Assembly: GCF_030814835.1 (NCBI RefSeq)
Contig: NZ_JAUSVS010000007.1
Span: 183,969-247,968, forward strand
Reading direction: 5' to 3'
From: Caulobacter ginsengisoli
Lineage (GTDB): Bacteria; Pseudomonadota; Alphaproteobacteria; Caulobacterales; Caulobacteraceae
DNA: 64,000 nucleotides
Shown: piece by piece, positions 52,925 to 62,600 of the stretch
Layout: every line of letters starts with the position of its first letter
Numbering within the stretch: position 1 is the stretch's first letter
Notes under the pieces: generated by a model
Told to the model about the DNA's origin: nothing
What the model saw: only the letters and a program-made list of their open reading frames with translations
The model's database searches: none
Made by a program: the position numbers and the translations under genes

Positions 52925-55900
52925 CTACAGCAGCCAGCCGTTGGGGTTGTTCACGTTGCCGGTCAGCAGCAGCAGGTAGTCCGCCACGCCGTCGCCATTG
53001 GTGTCCAGCCCCAGGGTGGTGGTGTTGGTCCCGCTGTTGAAGCTCAGCGTCATCTCGCCCGCATGGTTGGTGAAGGCGCCGACGAAGGTGAAGCCCTGGT
53101 TGCCGATGATGTTGGCGTTGGCGTCGATCCCCGACAGGTCGAGGATATCGCCCTGCGCCGACTTGAAGTCGGTGATGGTGTCGGTGGTCCCGGCCAGGTT
53201 GGTCAGGTCCCCGTCGGTGAACACGAAGGTGTCCGCCCCGGTCCCACCGAGCAGGGAGTCCTTGCCGGCCCCGCCATAGACGAAGTCGTTGCCCTCGCCG
53301 CCCTGGACGTTGTCATCGCCGATGCCGCCATAGACGAAGTCGTTGCCGATACCGCCCTTGACCACGTCGTTACCATTGCCGCCGTCGACGATGTCGACCC
53401 CGTCGCCGCCGTCCATGGTGTCGTTGCCGTCACCGCCGCTCAGCGTGTCGTTGCCGCCTTCGCCATTGACCGTGTCGGCGTCATTGCCGCCGTTCAGGGT
53501 GTCGGCGCCGTCGCCCCCGTACAGCTTGTCGCTGCCGTCGCCGCCGTTGATCGTGTCGGCGCCGCCCAGTCCATACAGGTCGTCGTTGCCGGCCAGGCCG
53601 TTGATGTTGTCGCCATAGGCCGTGCCGTTCAGGACATCGCGCAGGGCGGTGCCGTTGATCAGCTCGGTCGAGCCGGTGATGTTCAGGGTGACCGAGACGG
53701 TGTTGGAATAGGCCGTCCCGTCATAGGCGTGATAGCTGAAGCTCAGCGTCCCGGTTTCCCCATCGTTCAGCGCCTGGGCCGTGGCGTTGGCCGAGGCGTC
53801 GAAGGTCCAGGAGCCGTCGGCGTTGAAGGTCAGGCCGCTGATGCTGGAAACCGTCGACCAGGTCAGGCTGTCGCCGTCGGCGTCCGACCCGGAGGCCTGG
53901 CCGCTGACGGTGGCGTCTTCGCCGATACCGTAGGTCCCGCCGGCGCTGGCCACCGGGAGGTCGTTCACCGAATTGACGTTCAGGTAGACCGTCACCGGCG
54001 CCGAATAGGCCGCGCCGTCATAGGCGCGGTACTGGAAGCTGTCGGAGCCGTGATAGTTGGCGTCCGGCGTGTAGGTGAACGTGCCGTCCGAATGGAAGTC
54101 CAGCGCGCCGTGCTGAACGCCCGCGGCCTGGATCGCCGAACTGCCGCCCGGCGCGGACGCCCCGCCATAGAGCGAGTAGGTCAGGCTGTCGCCGTCGGCG
54201 TCGGTGGCGTGCACCGCGCCGCTGATGGTGCTGTCCTCGTTGCCGCTGAACGAGCCGATCTGGGCGACCGGGACATCGTTCACCGAGGCGACATTGATCG
54301 AAACCGTGGCGGTGTTGGAATTGCCGTGGCCGTCGTTGGCGCGGAAGGTGAAGCTGTCGCCGCCATGGTAGTTGGCGGCCGGGGTATAGGTGTAGGTCCC
54401 GTCGCTGTTGAAGCTCAGCGAACCGTGCGCGGTCCCGCTGACCAGGGCGTAGGTCAGGGTCTCCCCGTCGGCGTCGGTGGCGTGCGCCGCACCCGACAGG
54501 ACCGTGTCCTCGTTGGTCGAGGCCGAGGCGCCGGCGGCCACCGGCAGGTCGTTCACCGGCTCGACGGTGATCTGCTGGGTGGCCGTGGTCACCCCGCCAT
54601 GGCCGTCATTGACCTCGTAGGTGAAGCTGTCGGCGCCATTGTAGTTGCCGGTCGGGGTGTAGGTGAAGCTGCCGTTGGCGTTGACCACCACGGTCCCGTG
54701 CGCCGCCTGGCCGCCGCTGGCCAGGGCGTAGGTCACCGCGTCGCCGTCCGGATCGGTGGCGTAGACGTGGCTGTTGAGGACGCTGTCTTCCTTCACATAG
54801 CTGTGGGTGGTGTCGATGGTGGCCGCGGCGCCGTTGATCAGGAAGCCATCGAGCTGCAGCTGCGGCACGGCGCCGGCATTGCCGCCGCCGATCACCACCA
54901 GGTAGAGGCTGTGATGGCCCGCGGTCGTGCTGTCGTTGTGGAGGCGCAGATTGTTCCCGTTGTTGAGCGTGCGGAGGGAGAATATCTGACCGTTTTCATC
55001 CGATATGAAGATGGCGGCGTCGCCGTCGACCGTGTCGCCGGTGGAGAAGCGCAGCCGGATCTCCCAGGCCTGTCCGGCCGTGGTGTCGAAGTCCAGGCGG
55101 ATGCCCGAACCGCTGGTCTGGACGCCCGGGATGGCTGCATCGAGGCCGGTCGCGTCGGCGAAGGCGCTGATCTGCTCCAGCGACACGCCGTCGCCATAGA
55201 TGATGCCCGCCTGGCCGCTCCAGTTTACGCCGGTCGAACCGGCGCCGCCGGCGACGTGGCCCATCGTGGCCCAGCCGGCGAAGGGGTCGGCGCCCTCGAA
55301 GGTCGAGACGCTGACGGTGGGGGTGACTGCCGGCGCATCGTTCACCGAGGCGACGTTGATCGCGACATGGCCGTAGTCGGTCCCGCCATGGCCGTCGCTG
55401 ACGCTGAAGTCGAAGCTGTCTGAGCCATGATAGTTGGCGTTGGGGGTGTAGGTGTAGGTCCCGTCGCTGTTGAAGCTGAGCGAGCCATGCTGGGCGCCGG
55501 AAGCCAGGGCGTAGGTCAGGCTGTCGCCATCCGCGTCCGTGGCGTGCGCCGCGCCGGAGAGGACGGTGTCCTCGTTGGTCGAGGCCGAGGCGTCGGCGGC
55601 CACGGGGGCGTCGTTCACCGGGCTGACATTGATCGAGATGTGGCCGGTGTCGGTCCCGCCATGGCCATCGCTGACCTGGAAGTCGAAGCCGTCCGAGCCG
55701 TTGTAGTTGGCGTTCGGGGTGTAGGTGTAGCTGCCGTCGCTGCCCAGACTCAGCGAGCCATGGGCCGGGCCCGAGGCGACCGAATAGGTCAGGCTGTCGC
55801 CATCGGCGTCGATGGCGTGGACCGTGCCGGTGATGTTGCTGTCCTCGGCGCCCGAAGCCGAGCCATCGGCCGCCGCCGGGACGTCGTTCACCGAGGCGAC

Positions 55901-58900
55901 GTTGATCGTGACCGTCCCGTAGTCCGTGCCGCCATGGCCGTCGCTGACGCTGAAGTCGAAGCTGTCGGGGCCGTGATAGTTGGCGTTGGGCGTGTAGGTG
56001 TAGGTCCCGTCGCTGTTGAAGCTCAGCGAGCCGTGCTGGGTGGTCGAAGCGACCCCGTAGGTCAGGGTGTCGCTGTCGGCGTCGGTGGCCTGGACCGAAC
56101 CGGAAAGCGTGGTGTCCTCGTTGGTCGAGGCCGAGGCGTCGGCGGCGGCCGGCGCGTCGTTCACCGAGGCGACGTTCAGGCTGATGGTGGCGGTGTTGGA
56201 GTCCGCCGTGCCGTCATTGGCCTTGAAGGTGAAGCTGTCGCTGCCGTGATAGTTGGCGTCCGGGATGTAGAGATAGCTGCCGTCGGACCCGAAGCTCAGC
56301 GAGCCGTGCGCCGGGCCGTTGACCAGGCTGTAGGTCAGGCTGTCGCCATCGACGTCCGAGGCCGAGGCCCAGCCGCTGATGATGCCGTCTTCGCTGCCCG
56401 AGCCCGAGCCATTATAGGCCACGGTGTTGTCGTTCACCGGCGGATCGACGTCCAGACTGATCGTGCCCAGGTTGGAGTTGCCGTGGCCGTCATTGGCGCG
56501 GAAGGTGAAGCTGTCGCTGCCATGGTAGTTGGCGTCGGGCGTGTAGCTGTAGGTCCCGTCGCTGTTGAAGCTCAGCGAACCATGCTGCGGGCCGCTGACC
56601 ACGCTGTAGGTCAGGCTGTCGCCGTCGACGTCGGTGGCGTGCGCCGCGCCGGTGATGACGGTGTCTTCCGGCGCCGAGGCCGAGCCGTTCGAGGCCACCG
56701 GCAGGTCGTTCACCGAGCTGACATTGAGGCTGATGGTCGCCGGCGCCGAGTTGAGGACGCCGTCATTGGACCTGAAGGTGAAGCTGTCGGAGCCGTGGTA
56801 GTTGGCGTTGGGCGTGTAGGTGTAGCTGCCATCGCTGTTGAAGCTGAGCGAACCGTGGGCCGGACCCGAGACGACCGCGAAGGTGATGTTGTTGCCGTCG
56901 ATGTCCGCGCCGGAGACCTGACCGGTGACCGAGGTGTCCTCGTTTGTGCTGTTGGACCCACCGCTGGCGGTCGGGGCGTCGTTCACCGCCACGACGGAGT
57001 AATAGACCGTGCCGGTGTTGGAATTGGCCGTCCCGTCATTGGCCCTGACCCGGAAGCTGTCGCCGCCCCAGTAGTCGGCGTCCGGCGTGTAGGTGTAGGT
57101 CCCGTCGCTGTGGAAGGTCACCGTGCCGTGGCTGGGGCCGCTCACCAGGCTGTAGGTCAGGGGATCGCCATCGGCGTCGGTCCCGGCCACCGAGCCGCTG
57201 GCCTGGGTGTCCTCGTTGGTCGAGTAGCCGGCGTCGGGCATGTGCGGCGCGTCGTTCACCGAACTGACGTTCAGGCTGACCGTGGCCGTATTGGAGTTGG
57301 CCGCGCCGTCATTGGCGCGGAAGGTGAAGCTGTCGCTGCCGTGATAGTTGGCGTTCGGGGTGTAGGTGTAGGTCCCGTCGCTGTTGAAGCTCAGCGAGCC
57401 GTGGGCCGGGCCCGACACGACGCTGTAGGTCAGCGGATCGCTGTCGGCGTCGGTAGCCTGGACCGAACCGGTGATGTTGCTGTCCTCGGCGCCCGAGCCC
57501 GAGCCGTTCGCCGCCACCGGCGCGTCGTTCACCGAGCCGACATTGATGGTGACATGACCGTAGTCGGTCCCGCCATGGCCGTCGCTGACGCTGAAGTCGA
57601 AGCTGTCGGAGCCATGATAGTTGGCGTTCGGGGTGTAGGTGTAGCTGCCGTCGCTGTTCAGGCTCAGCGAGCCGTGCTGCGTCGTGGAGGCCACGCCGTA
57701 GGTCAGGCTGTCGCCGTCCGCGTCGGTGGCGTGCACCGAGCCGGTGACCGCGGTGTCCTCGTTGGTCGAGGCCGAGGCGTCGGCGGCTGCCGGCGCGTCG
57801 TTCTCCGACGAGAGGTTGAGGCTGAACGTCGAGACGTTGGAATCGACCGTGCCGTCGTTGACCTTGAAGGTGAAGCTGTCGCTGCCGTGATAGTTGGCGT
57901 CCGGCGTGTAGAAATACTGGCCGTTGCTGGAGATGGTCACCGAGCCGTGGGCCGGGCCGCTGACCACGGTGTAGGTCAGGCTGTCGCCGTCGACGTCGCT
58001 GGCCGAGACCCAGCCGCTGATGCCATGGTCCTCAGCGGCGCTGCCCGAACCGGCATAGGTCACCGGGGCGTCGTTCACCGGGTTGACGGTCAGATTGACG
58101 AAGCCGCTGGTGGAGCCGCCGTGGCCGTCGCTGAGGCTGAAGGAGAAGCTGTCCGAGCCATGGTAGTTGGCGTCCGGCGTGTAGTTGTAGCTGCCGTCGC
58201 TATTGAGGCTCAGCGAGCCGTGCGTCGGGCCGCTGACCAGGCTGTAGGTCAGGGTGTCGCCGTCCGTGTCGTAGGACGAGATATAGCCGCTGACCGAGGC
58301 ATCCTCGTCGGTGACGCTGTAGCCGCCGCTGGTCACCGGCGCGTGGTTCACGTGGGTGACGGTGATGTTCAGGTTGACCCAGCGGGTGATCCCGCCGTCC
58401 GTGACGCTGTACTGGAAGTGGTCGACCCCATAGCCCGAGCCGCTGGCGACGTAGGTATAGCTGCCGTCGGTGGCGATATGCAGCGTGCCGTAGGCGCCGG
58501 TCACGTCGAAGCCGTTGATGGCCTGGGGGCCCTTGGGGTCCAGCGGGATGGCTTCGCCCGGCGCGGCCAGAGGCGGGGTGCGGGCGCCGGTGACGGTCAG
58601 CTGGGAATCGACGTCGTAATCGTTGGCCAGAACCTGGCCGCTGACCGTGGTGATCCCGGTCTGGTCGACCGTGGCGCTGTCGGCGCCCAGATTGGCCACC
58701 ACGTTGTAGGGGGTGGTGCCGTTGTAGCCGTTCACGGCGAAGGTCTGGCCGTTGAAGTTCAGGCTCTCGACCTGGTTGAGCAGGTCCGTGCCTTCCGAGC
58801 CGGTGGCCAGGGTCAGGATCGCGCCATTCCAGCTGCCGATCGGCGCCGGGCCGGTCGAGGCGGCGGCGATCGAGGTGGCCAGGTAGAGGGCCGTGTCCTG

Positions 58901-59119
58901 GCCGGTCCCGCCGACGATGGTGTCGTTGCCCAGCCCCCCGGTGATGACGTCGTTGCCGTCGCCGCCCTTGATGATGTCGGCGCCCGCCCCGCCGTCGATC
59001 TGATCGGCGCCGGCCCCCCCGTCGATCTTGTCGTTGCCGCCCAGGCCGTTGATGACGTCGTCGCCCGCCGTGCCGTTCAGGGCGGTGTCGGCGCCGGAAG
59101 TGCCGTTGATCGTAGCCAT
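52925..59119 (-). CDS. Giant RTX/cadherin-like repeat protein (2064 aa), type I secretion substrate
   Basis: Residues 5-75 are RTX nonapeptides (GGNDKIDGGAGADQIDGGAG). After a linker and an NDYDVDSQLTVTG module (about 165-260), about 15 tandem repeats of about 93 residues follow (consensus NDAPVAADASASTNEDT, then ATDADGDSLTY, GTYTYTPNANYHGSDSF). One repeat carries a lectin-like insert of about 130 residues (DNA 54790-55310). RTX repeats return at 1824-1960, and the end has TDTITDFKSAQGDILDLSGI and a hydrophobic GWLL tail, typical of T1SS signals. It is probably a calcium-folded surface adhesin. No Cys is apparent in the repeats. Secretion genes are not in the window. Confidence 0.92.
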   Translation of the reverse strand: MATINGTSGADTALNGTAGDDVINGLGGNDKIDGGAGADQIDGGAGADIIKGGDGNDVITGGLGNDTIVGGTGQDTALYLATSIAAASTGPAPIGSWNGAILTLATGSEGTDLLNQVESLNFNGQTFAVNGYNGTTPYNVVANLGADSATVDQTGITTVSGQVLANDYDVDSQLTVTGARTPPLAAPGEAIPLDPKGPQAINGFDVTGAYGTLHIATDGSYTYVASGSGYGVDHFQYSVTDGGITRWVNLNITVTHVNHAPVTSGGYSVTDEDASVSGYISSYDTDGDTLTYSLVSGPTHGSLSLNSDGSYNYTPDANYHGSDSFSFSLSDGHGGSTSGFVNLTVNPVNDAPVTYAGSGSAAEDHGISGWVSASDVDGDSLTYTVVSGPAHGSVTISSNGQYFYTPDANYHGSDSFTFKVNDGTVDSNVSTFSLNLSSENDAPAAADASASTNEDTAVTGSVHATDADGDSLTYGVASTTQHGSLSLNSDGSYTYTPNANYHGSDSFDFSVSDGHGGTDYGHVTINVGSVNDAPVAANGSGSGAEDSNITGSVQATDADSDPLTYSVVSGPAHGSLSFNSDGTYTYTPNANYHGSDSFTFRANDGAANSNTATVSLNVSSVNDAPHMPDAGYSTNEDTQASGSVAGTDADGDPLTYSLVSGPSHGTVTFHSDGTYTYTPDADYWGGDSFRVRANDGTANSNTGTVYYSVVAVNDAPTASGGSNSTNEDTSVTGQVSGADIDGNNITFAVVSGPAHGSLSFNSDGSYTYTPNANYHGSDSFTFRSNDGVLNSAPATISLNVSSVNDLPVASNGSASAPEDTVITGAAHATDVDGDSLTYSVVSGPQHGSLSFNSDGTYSYTPDANYHGSDSFTFRANDGHGNSNLGTISLDVDPPVNDNTVAYNGSGSGSEDGIISGWASASDVDGDSLTYSLVNGPAHGSLSFGSDGSYLYIPDANYHGSDSFTFKANDGTADSNTATISLNVASVNDAPAAADASASTNEDTTLSGSVQATDADSDTLTYGVASTTQHGSLSFNSDGTYTYTPNANYHGPDSFDFSVSDGHGGTDYGTVTINVASVNDVPAAADGSASGAEDSNITGTVHAIDADGDSLTYSVASGPAHGSLSLGSDGSYTYTPNANYNGSDGFDFQVSDGHGGTDTGHISINVSPVNDAPVAADASASTNEDTVLSGAAHATDADGDSLTYALASGAQHGSLSFNSDGTYTYTPNANYHGSDSFDFSVSDGHGGTDYGHVAINVASVNDAPAVTPTVSVSTFEGADPFAGWATMGHVAGGAGSTGVNWSGQAGIIYGDGVSLEQISAFADATGLDAAIPGVQTSGSGIRLDFDTTAGQAWEIRLRFSTGDTVDGDAAIFISDENGQIFSLRTLNNGNNLRLHNDSTTAGHHSLYLVVIGGGNAGAVPQLQLDGFLINGAAATIDTTHSYVKEDSVLNSHVYATDPDGDAVTYALASGGQAAHGTVVVNANGSFTYTPTGNYNGADSFTYEVNDGHGGVTTATQQITVEPVNDLPVAAGASASTNEDTVLSGAAHATDADGETLTYALVSGTAHGSLSFNSDGTYTYTPAANYHGGDSFTFRANDGHGNSNTATVSINVASVNDVPVAQIGSFSGNEDSTISGAVHATDADGDSLTYSLYGGASAPGGSSAIQAAGVQHGALDFHSDGTFTYTPDANYHGSDSFQYRAYDGAAYSAPVTVYLNVNSVNDLPVASAGGTYGIGEDATVSGQASGSDADGDSLTWSTVSSISGLTFNADGSWTFDASANATAQALNDGETGTLSFSYHAYDGTAYSNTVSVTLNITGSTELINGTALRDVLNGTAYGDNINGLAGNDDLYGLGGADTINGGDGSDKLYGGDGADTLNGGNDADTVNGEGGNDTLSGGDGNDTMDGGDGVDIVDGGNGNDVVKGGIGNDFVYGGIGDDNVQGGEGNDFVYGGAGKDSLLGGTGADTFVFTDGDLTNLAGTTDTITDFKSAQGDILDLSGIDANANIIGNQGFTFVGAFTNHAGEMTLSFNSGTNTTTLGLDTNGDGVADYLLLLTGNVNNPNGWLL
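53680..58350 (-). repeat. About 15 tandem coding repeats of about 280 bp
   Basis: On the minus strand the units share long runs such as TACACCCCGAACGCCAACTA and CACGGCTCGCTGAGC-type segments. Several neighbouring units are nearly identical (those at 57.3-57.6, 55.9-56.2 and 55.4-55.6 kb), which indicates recent unequal recombination or gene conversion. Unit number may differ between strains. Confidence 0.85.
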
Positions 59120-59614
59120 GGGTCAGACCTTCTCTTCAATTCACGGCCACCCGCCGGGGCGCGCCATTGCCGATGCTCGTGAGGGAAGGGACGGTCCCGC
59201 AAACGCCAACGTCCGCGCATAGCGCGGCCATCGGAGCTGACAGCTCCAACTACCCGATCTGGGTAATACTAGGCGGTTTGCAGTCTAAGCCCCCGATCGA
59301 CCCATAGTGGGTCGACGTTCCCCCTTTTGGTTGAGAATACATTAGAAACCACGTTCGGCAAGCCGTCTCCTGATCGACGAAATGCTTGATTTCCGTGGAA
59401 TAAATACAAGCGAACAGACGAAAATCGGCCAACCTTTCGGCGACTGTTCCTCACTATTCGCGCTCGTCCCCCCGCCCTTGTCGACCCGGCGCCCGAAACG
59501 CCTTGCTAACCATCGTCCGGGGTAGCGGCTCCCCGGCAGGCCGGGGAGTGGAATAATTTAGCACGACTTTTTCGGGACCATTTCACCAACACTATCCTAA
59601 GATGATCCAGCCCC
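59120..59614. promoter_or_regulatory. Long leader/promoter region between the two RTX genes
   Basis: The 495 bp contain no credible gene. Short frames on the minus strand (59250-59454) lack ribosome sites. The region is AT-richer than its surroundings. It holds TCGACCCA-TAG-TGGGTCGA (59297-59315), a perfect inverted repeat, CTCCCCGGC-AG-GCCGGGGAG (59529-59548), likely the terminator of the upstream RTX gene, and the conserved 32-bp element at 59543-59574. GAAGAGAAGG precedes the start codon of the downstream gene. Confidence 0.6.
59543..59574 (-). promoter_or_regulatory. Conserved 32-bp element, copy 1
   Basis: On the minus strand it contains AAAGTCGTGCTAAATTATTC then CACTCCCC. It matches 29 of 32 bases of 63685-63716, which stands upstream of the paralogous RTX gene. 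Conservation of non-coding sequence in front of two paralogues suggests a shared promoter or operator. Confidence 0.6.
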
Positions 59615-62600
59615 TCAAAGCACCCAGCCCGCCGACGAGCTGACATCGCCGGTGAGCTGCAGCACATAGTCGGCGACGCCGTCGCCGTTGGTGTCCATCG
59701 CGACGACCGTGGCGTTGATGCCGGCGTTGTAGGCCATGGTCATCTCGCCGGCGTGGTGGCCGAAGCCGCCCACGATCGAGAAGGCCTGGTCGCCGTCCAG
59801 GCTGGTGTTGGCGTCGATCCCCGAGACGTCCAGGACGTCGCCCTGCACCGTCTTGAAGTCGGTGACGGTATCGCCGGTCGCCAGGGTCGAACCCAGATCG
59901 CCTTCCAGGAAGACGAAATGGTCGGCCCCGGTCCCGCCGCTGAGACGGTCCGCGCCCGCGCCGCCATAGACATAGTCGTCGCCGACCCCGCCCTGGACGT
60001 CGTCGTTGCCGGCGTCGCCGTAGACGGAGTCGTTGCCAGCCCCGCCCTTGACCACGTCGTTGTCGTCGCCGCCGCTGATGGTGTCGTCGCCATCGCTGCC
60101 GTCCATGGTGTCGCTGCCGCCGTCGCCGAACAGCTGGTCGTCGCCGGCCTCGCCGTTGACCAGGTCGTTGCCGAGGTCGCCATGCATGTAGTCACGGCCC
60201 TCCCCGCCATAGAGCTTGTCGGCCCCGCCACCGCCGAAGACCTGGTCGTCGCCGCCCATGGCCTTGATGGTGTCGTCGCCGCCCAGGCCGTCGATCCAGT
60301 CGCCGATGGCCGCGCCGGTCAGGGTGTCCTTGCCGGCCGTGCCGCCGCTCAGGACCTCGTTCACCCCGGTGATCGTCAGGAACTGGGTCACGGCGGGGGA
60401 GTAGGCATGACCGTCATAGGCCCGGTAGCTGAAGGTGATTATGGAAGCCTGGCCGTAGTCCAGGGTCTGGTAGGCCTTGGTCGGATCGAAGCTCCAGGTC
60501 CCGTCCTTGTTGAAGGTCAGGCCGGCCGGCGCCTTGTCGACCAGCTCGAAGCTCAGGGCGTCGCCGTCGGCATCCTTGGCGTTGGCCATGCCGCTGATGG
60601 CGTGGTCTTCGTCGGTGACCAGCTTCTTGGGCGTATCGATGCGGGGCTCGTCGTTCACCGAGGTGACGTCGATGCTGACATGACCGGTGTCGGTCCCGCC
60701 GTTGCCGTCGCTGACCGAGTAGTCGAACCCGTCGCCGCCGTGGTAGTCGGCCGAAGGCGTGTAGGTGTAGCTGCCGTCGCTGTGGAAGCTGATCGAGCCG
60801 TGGCTCGGCCCGCTGGCCAGCGTGAAGAGCAGGTTGTCGCCGTCCGCGTCCGTGGCGCTGACGGAACCGCTGAGGGCGGTGTCCTCGTCGGTCGAGGCGC
60901 TGGCGTCCGCCGCTGCCGGGGCTTCGTTGTGCGCCTCGACCGTCAGGCTGACATGGGCGCTGTTGCGGCCGCCATGACCGTCATCGACGAAGAAGTCGAA
61001 GCCGTCCGTGCCGAAGAAGCCGTGGTCGGGGGTGTAGGTGAAGGTCCCGTCGCTGTGGAAGTCCAGCACGCCGTGCTGCACGCCGCTGTTGATGGCCTGA
61101 GCCCCGCTGGGCGACCGGGGCGGCCGGCCGGCGCCGAAGACCAGGGTGTCGCCGTCGACATCGCTGGCCGAGACGGCGCCCGAGATGGCATGGTTCTCCA
61201 GGCCCTCGAACGCGCCATTGCTGGCGTGCGGCGCATCGTTCACCGGGGTGACGTTGATGGTCAGGGTGTCGGTGTCGACCCCGCCGTTCCCGTCGCTGAC
61301 CTGGTAGGTGAAGCTGTCCGTGCCGTTGTAGTTGGCGTCGGGCGTGTAGGTGAAGCTCCCGTCGCTGGCGATCGACACCGAGCCATGGGCCGGCGCGCCG
61401 CCGTCGGCCAGGCCGAAGGTCAGGCTGTCGCCGTCGGCGTCGGTGGCGTGCAGCGCGCCGTTGAGGCTGCTGTCCTCGGCGATCATCGCGCCCGAGCCGC
61501 TGAAGGTGACGTCGCCGAGGACCGGGGCGTCGTTGACCGGCGGATCGACGTCGATGCTGACCGTGGCGGTGTTGGAGTCGGTGGTCCCGTCGTTGGCCTT
61601 GAAGGTGAAGCTATCGGGGCCGTGGTAGTTGGCGTCCGGCGTGTAGCTGTAGGTCCCGTCGCTGTGGAAGCTCAGCGAGCCGTGCTGCGGACCGCTGACC
61701 AGGCTGTAGGTCAGGCTGTCGTTGTCGGCGTCGGTCGCGTGGACCTGGCCGCTGATGACGCTGTCTTCCTCACCGCCGGCCGAGGCGCCGCTGGCGACCG
61801 GGGCGTCAGCGACCGAGGCGACCTCGAAGCTGTAGGTCGCTGTGTCAATCCCGCCATGACCGTCACTAACCTGGTACTGGAAGCTGTCGAAGCCGTGGTA
61901 GTTGGCGTCCGGCGTGTAGACGAAATGGCCGTCCGACTGGATCGAGACCGAGCCGTGGCTCGGGCCGTGGCCGGCCACCAGGCTGAAGGTCAGCGCATCG
62001 CCGTCGACGTCGTGGGCGTGGAACTGGCCGCTGAAGGGGGTGTCCTCGACGGGGCTGGTCGCGCCGCCGACCAGGAACTGTTGGCTGCCGAGCGTCACGG
62101 ACTTGATGACCAGCGAGCTTTCGCCGCCGTCGCCGGAATAGTCGATCAGGACGAACATGGCGTGGCTGTTCGCCGGCCAGGGCCCGGTGAAGTTTCTGTC
62201 CTTCAGGTATGGACCCGACGCGTCCGACTGCGTGTCGTCGATTGAGAAGCCGAAAAGCGGGAGGACCGAGAACAGCTTGTCGTGGCTGCCGCTCGAAGGG
62301 TCGACCTCATAGGCAAAATCGAAATATTGATTGCCGGGCGGAACGGTGAAGGTGACATCGACCAGCACGGCGCTGACGAAGGTCCCGCCGGCGTTGATCT
62401 GCTCCAACGTCAGGTAGCCGCCGGTCGCCGCGAGAAGGGCTTCCAGCCCGATGCCGCCGCCACTGACCAGGCCGCCGCCGCCCGTGGCGGGGCCGTAGTT
62501 GCCGATGACCTTCCAGCTCACGCCCGGCAGCCCGGAGTCCAGGCCGCCTTGCGCCACCGGGATGTCCTCGTCGATCACCGGGGCGTCGTTGACCGGGTTG

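Noticed and set aside
53680..58350. Regularly spaced repeats that might suggest a CRISPR array
   Set aside because: Units are about 280 bp, in frame and encode cadherin-like domains. No 25-40 bp repeat-spacer pattern or cas gene exists.
55427..59182. A 1251-codon open frame on the plus strand opposite the giant RTX gene (and similar long antisense frames at 53063-55423 and 59753-62245)
   Set aside because: They mirror the tandem repeats of the real gene, are Val/Gly/Arg-rich without any domain, and arise because high-GC repeats leave the opposite frame open.
59250..59454. Two overlapping minus-strand frames of about 60 codons between the RTX genes
   Set aside because: They start with TTG or lack a ribosome site, have poor GC3 bias and lie in what looks like a leader region.
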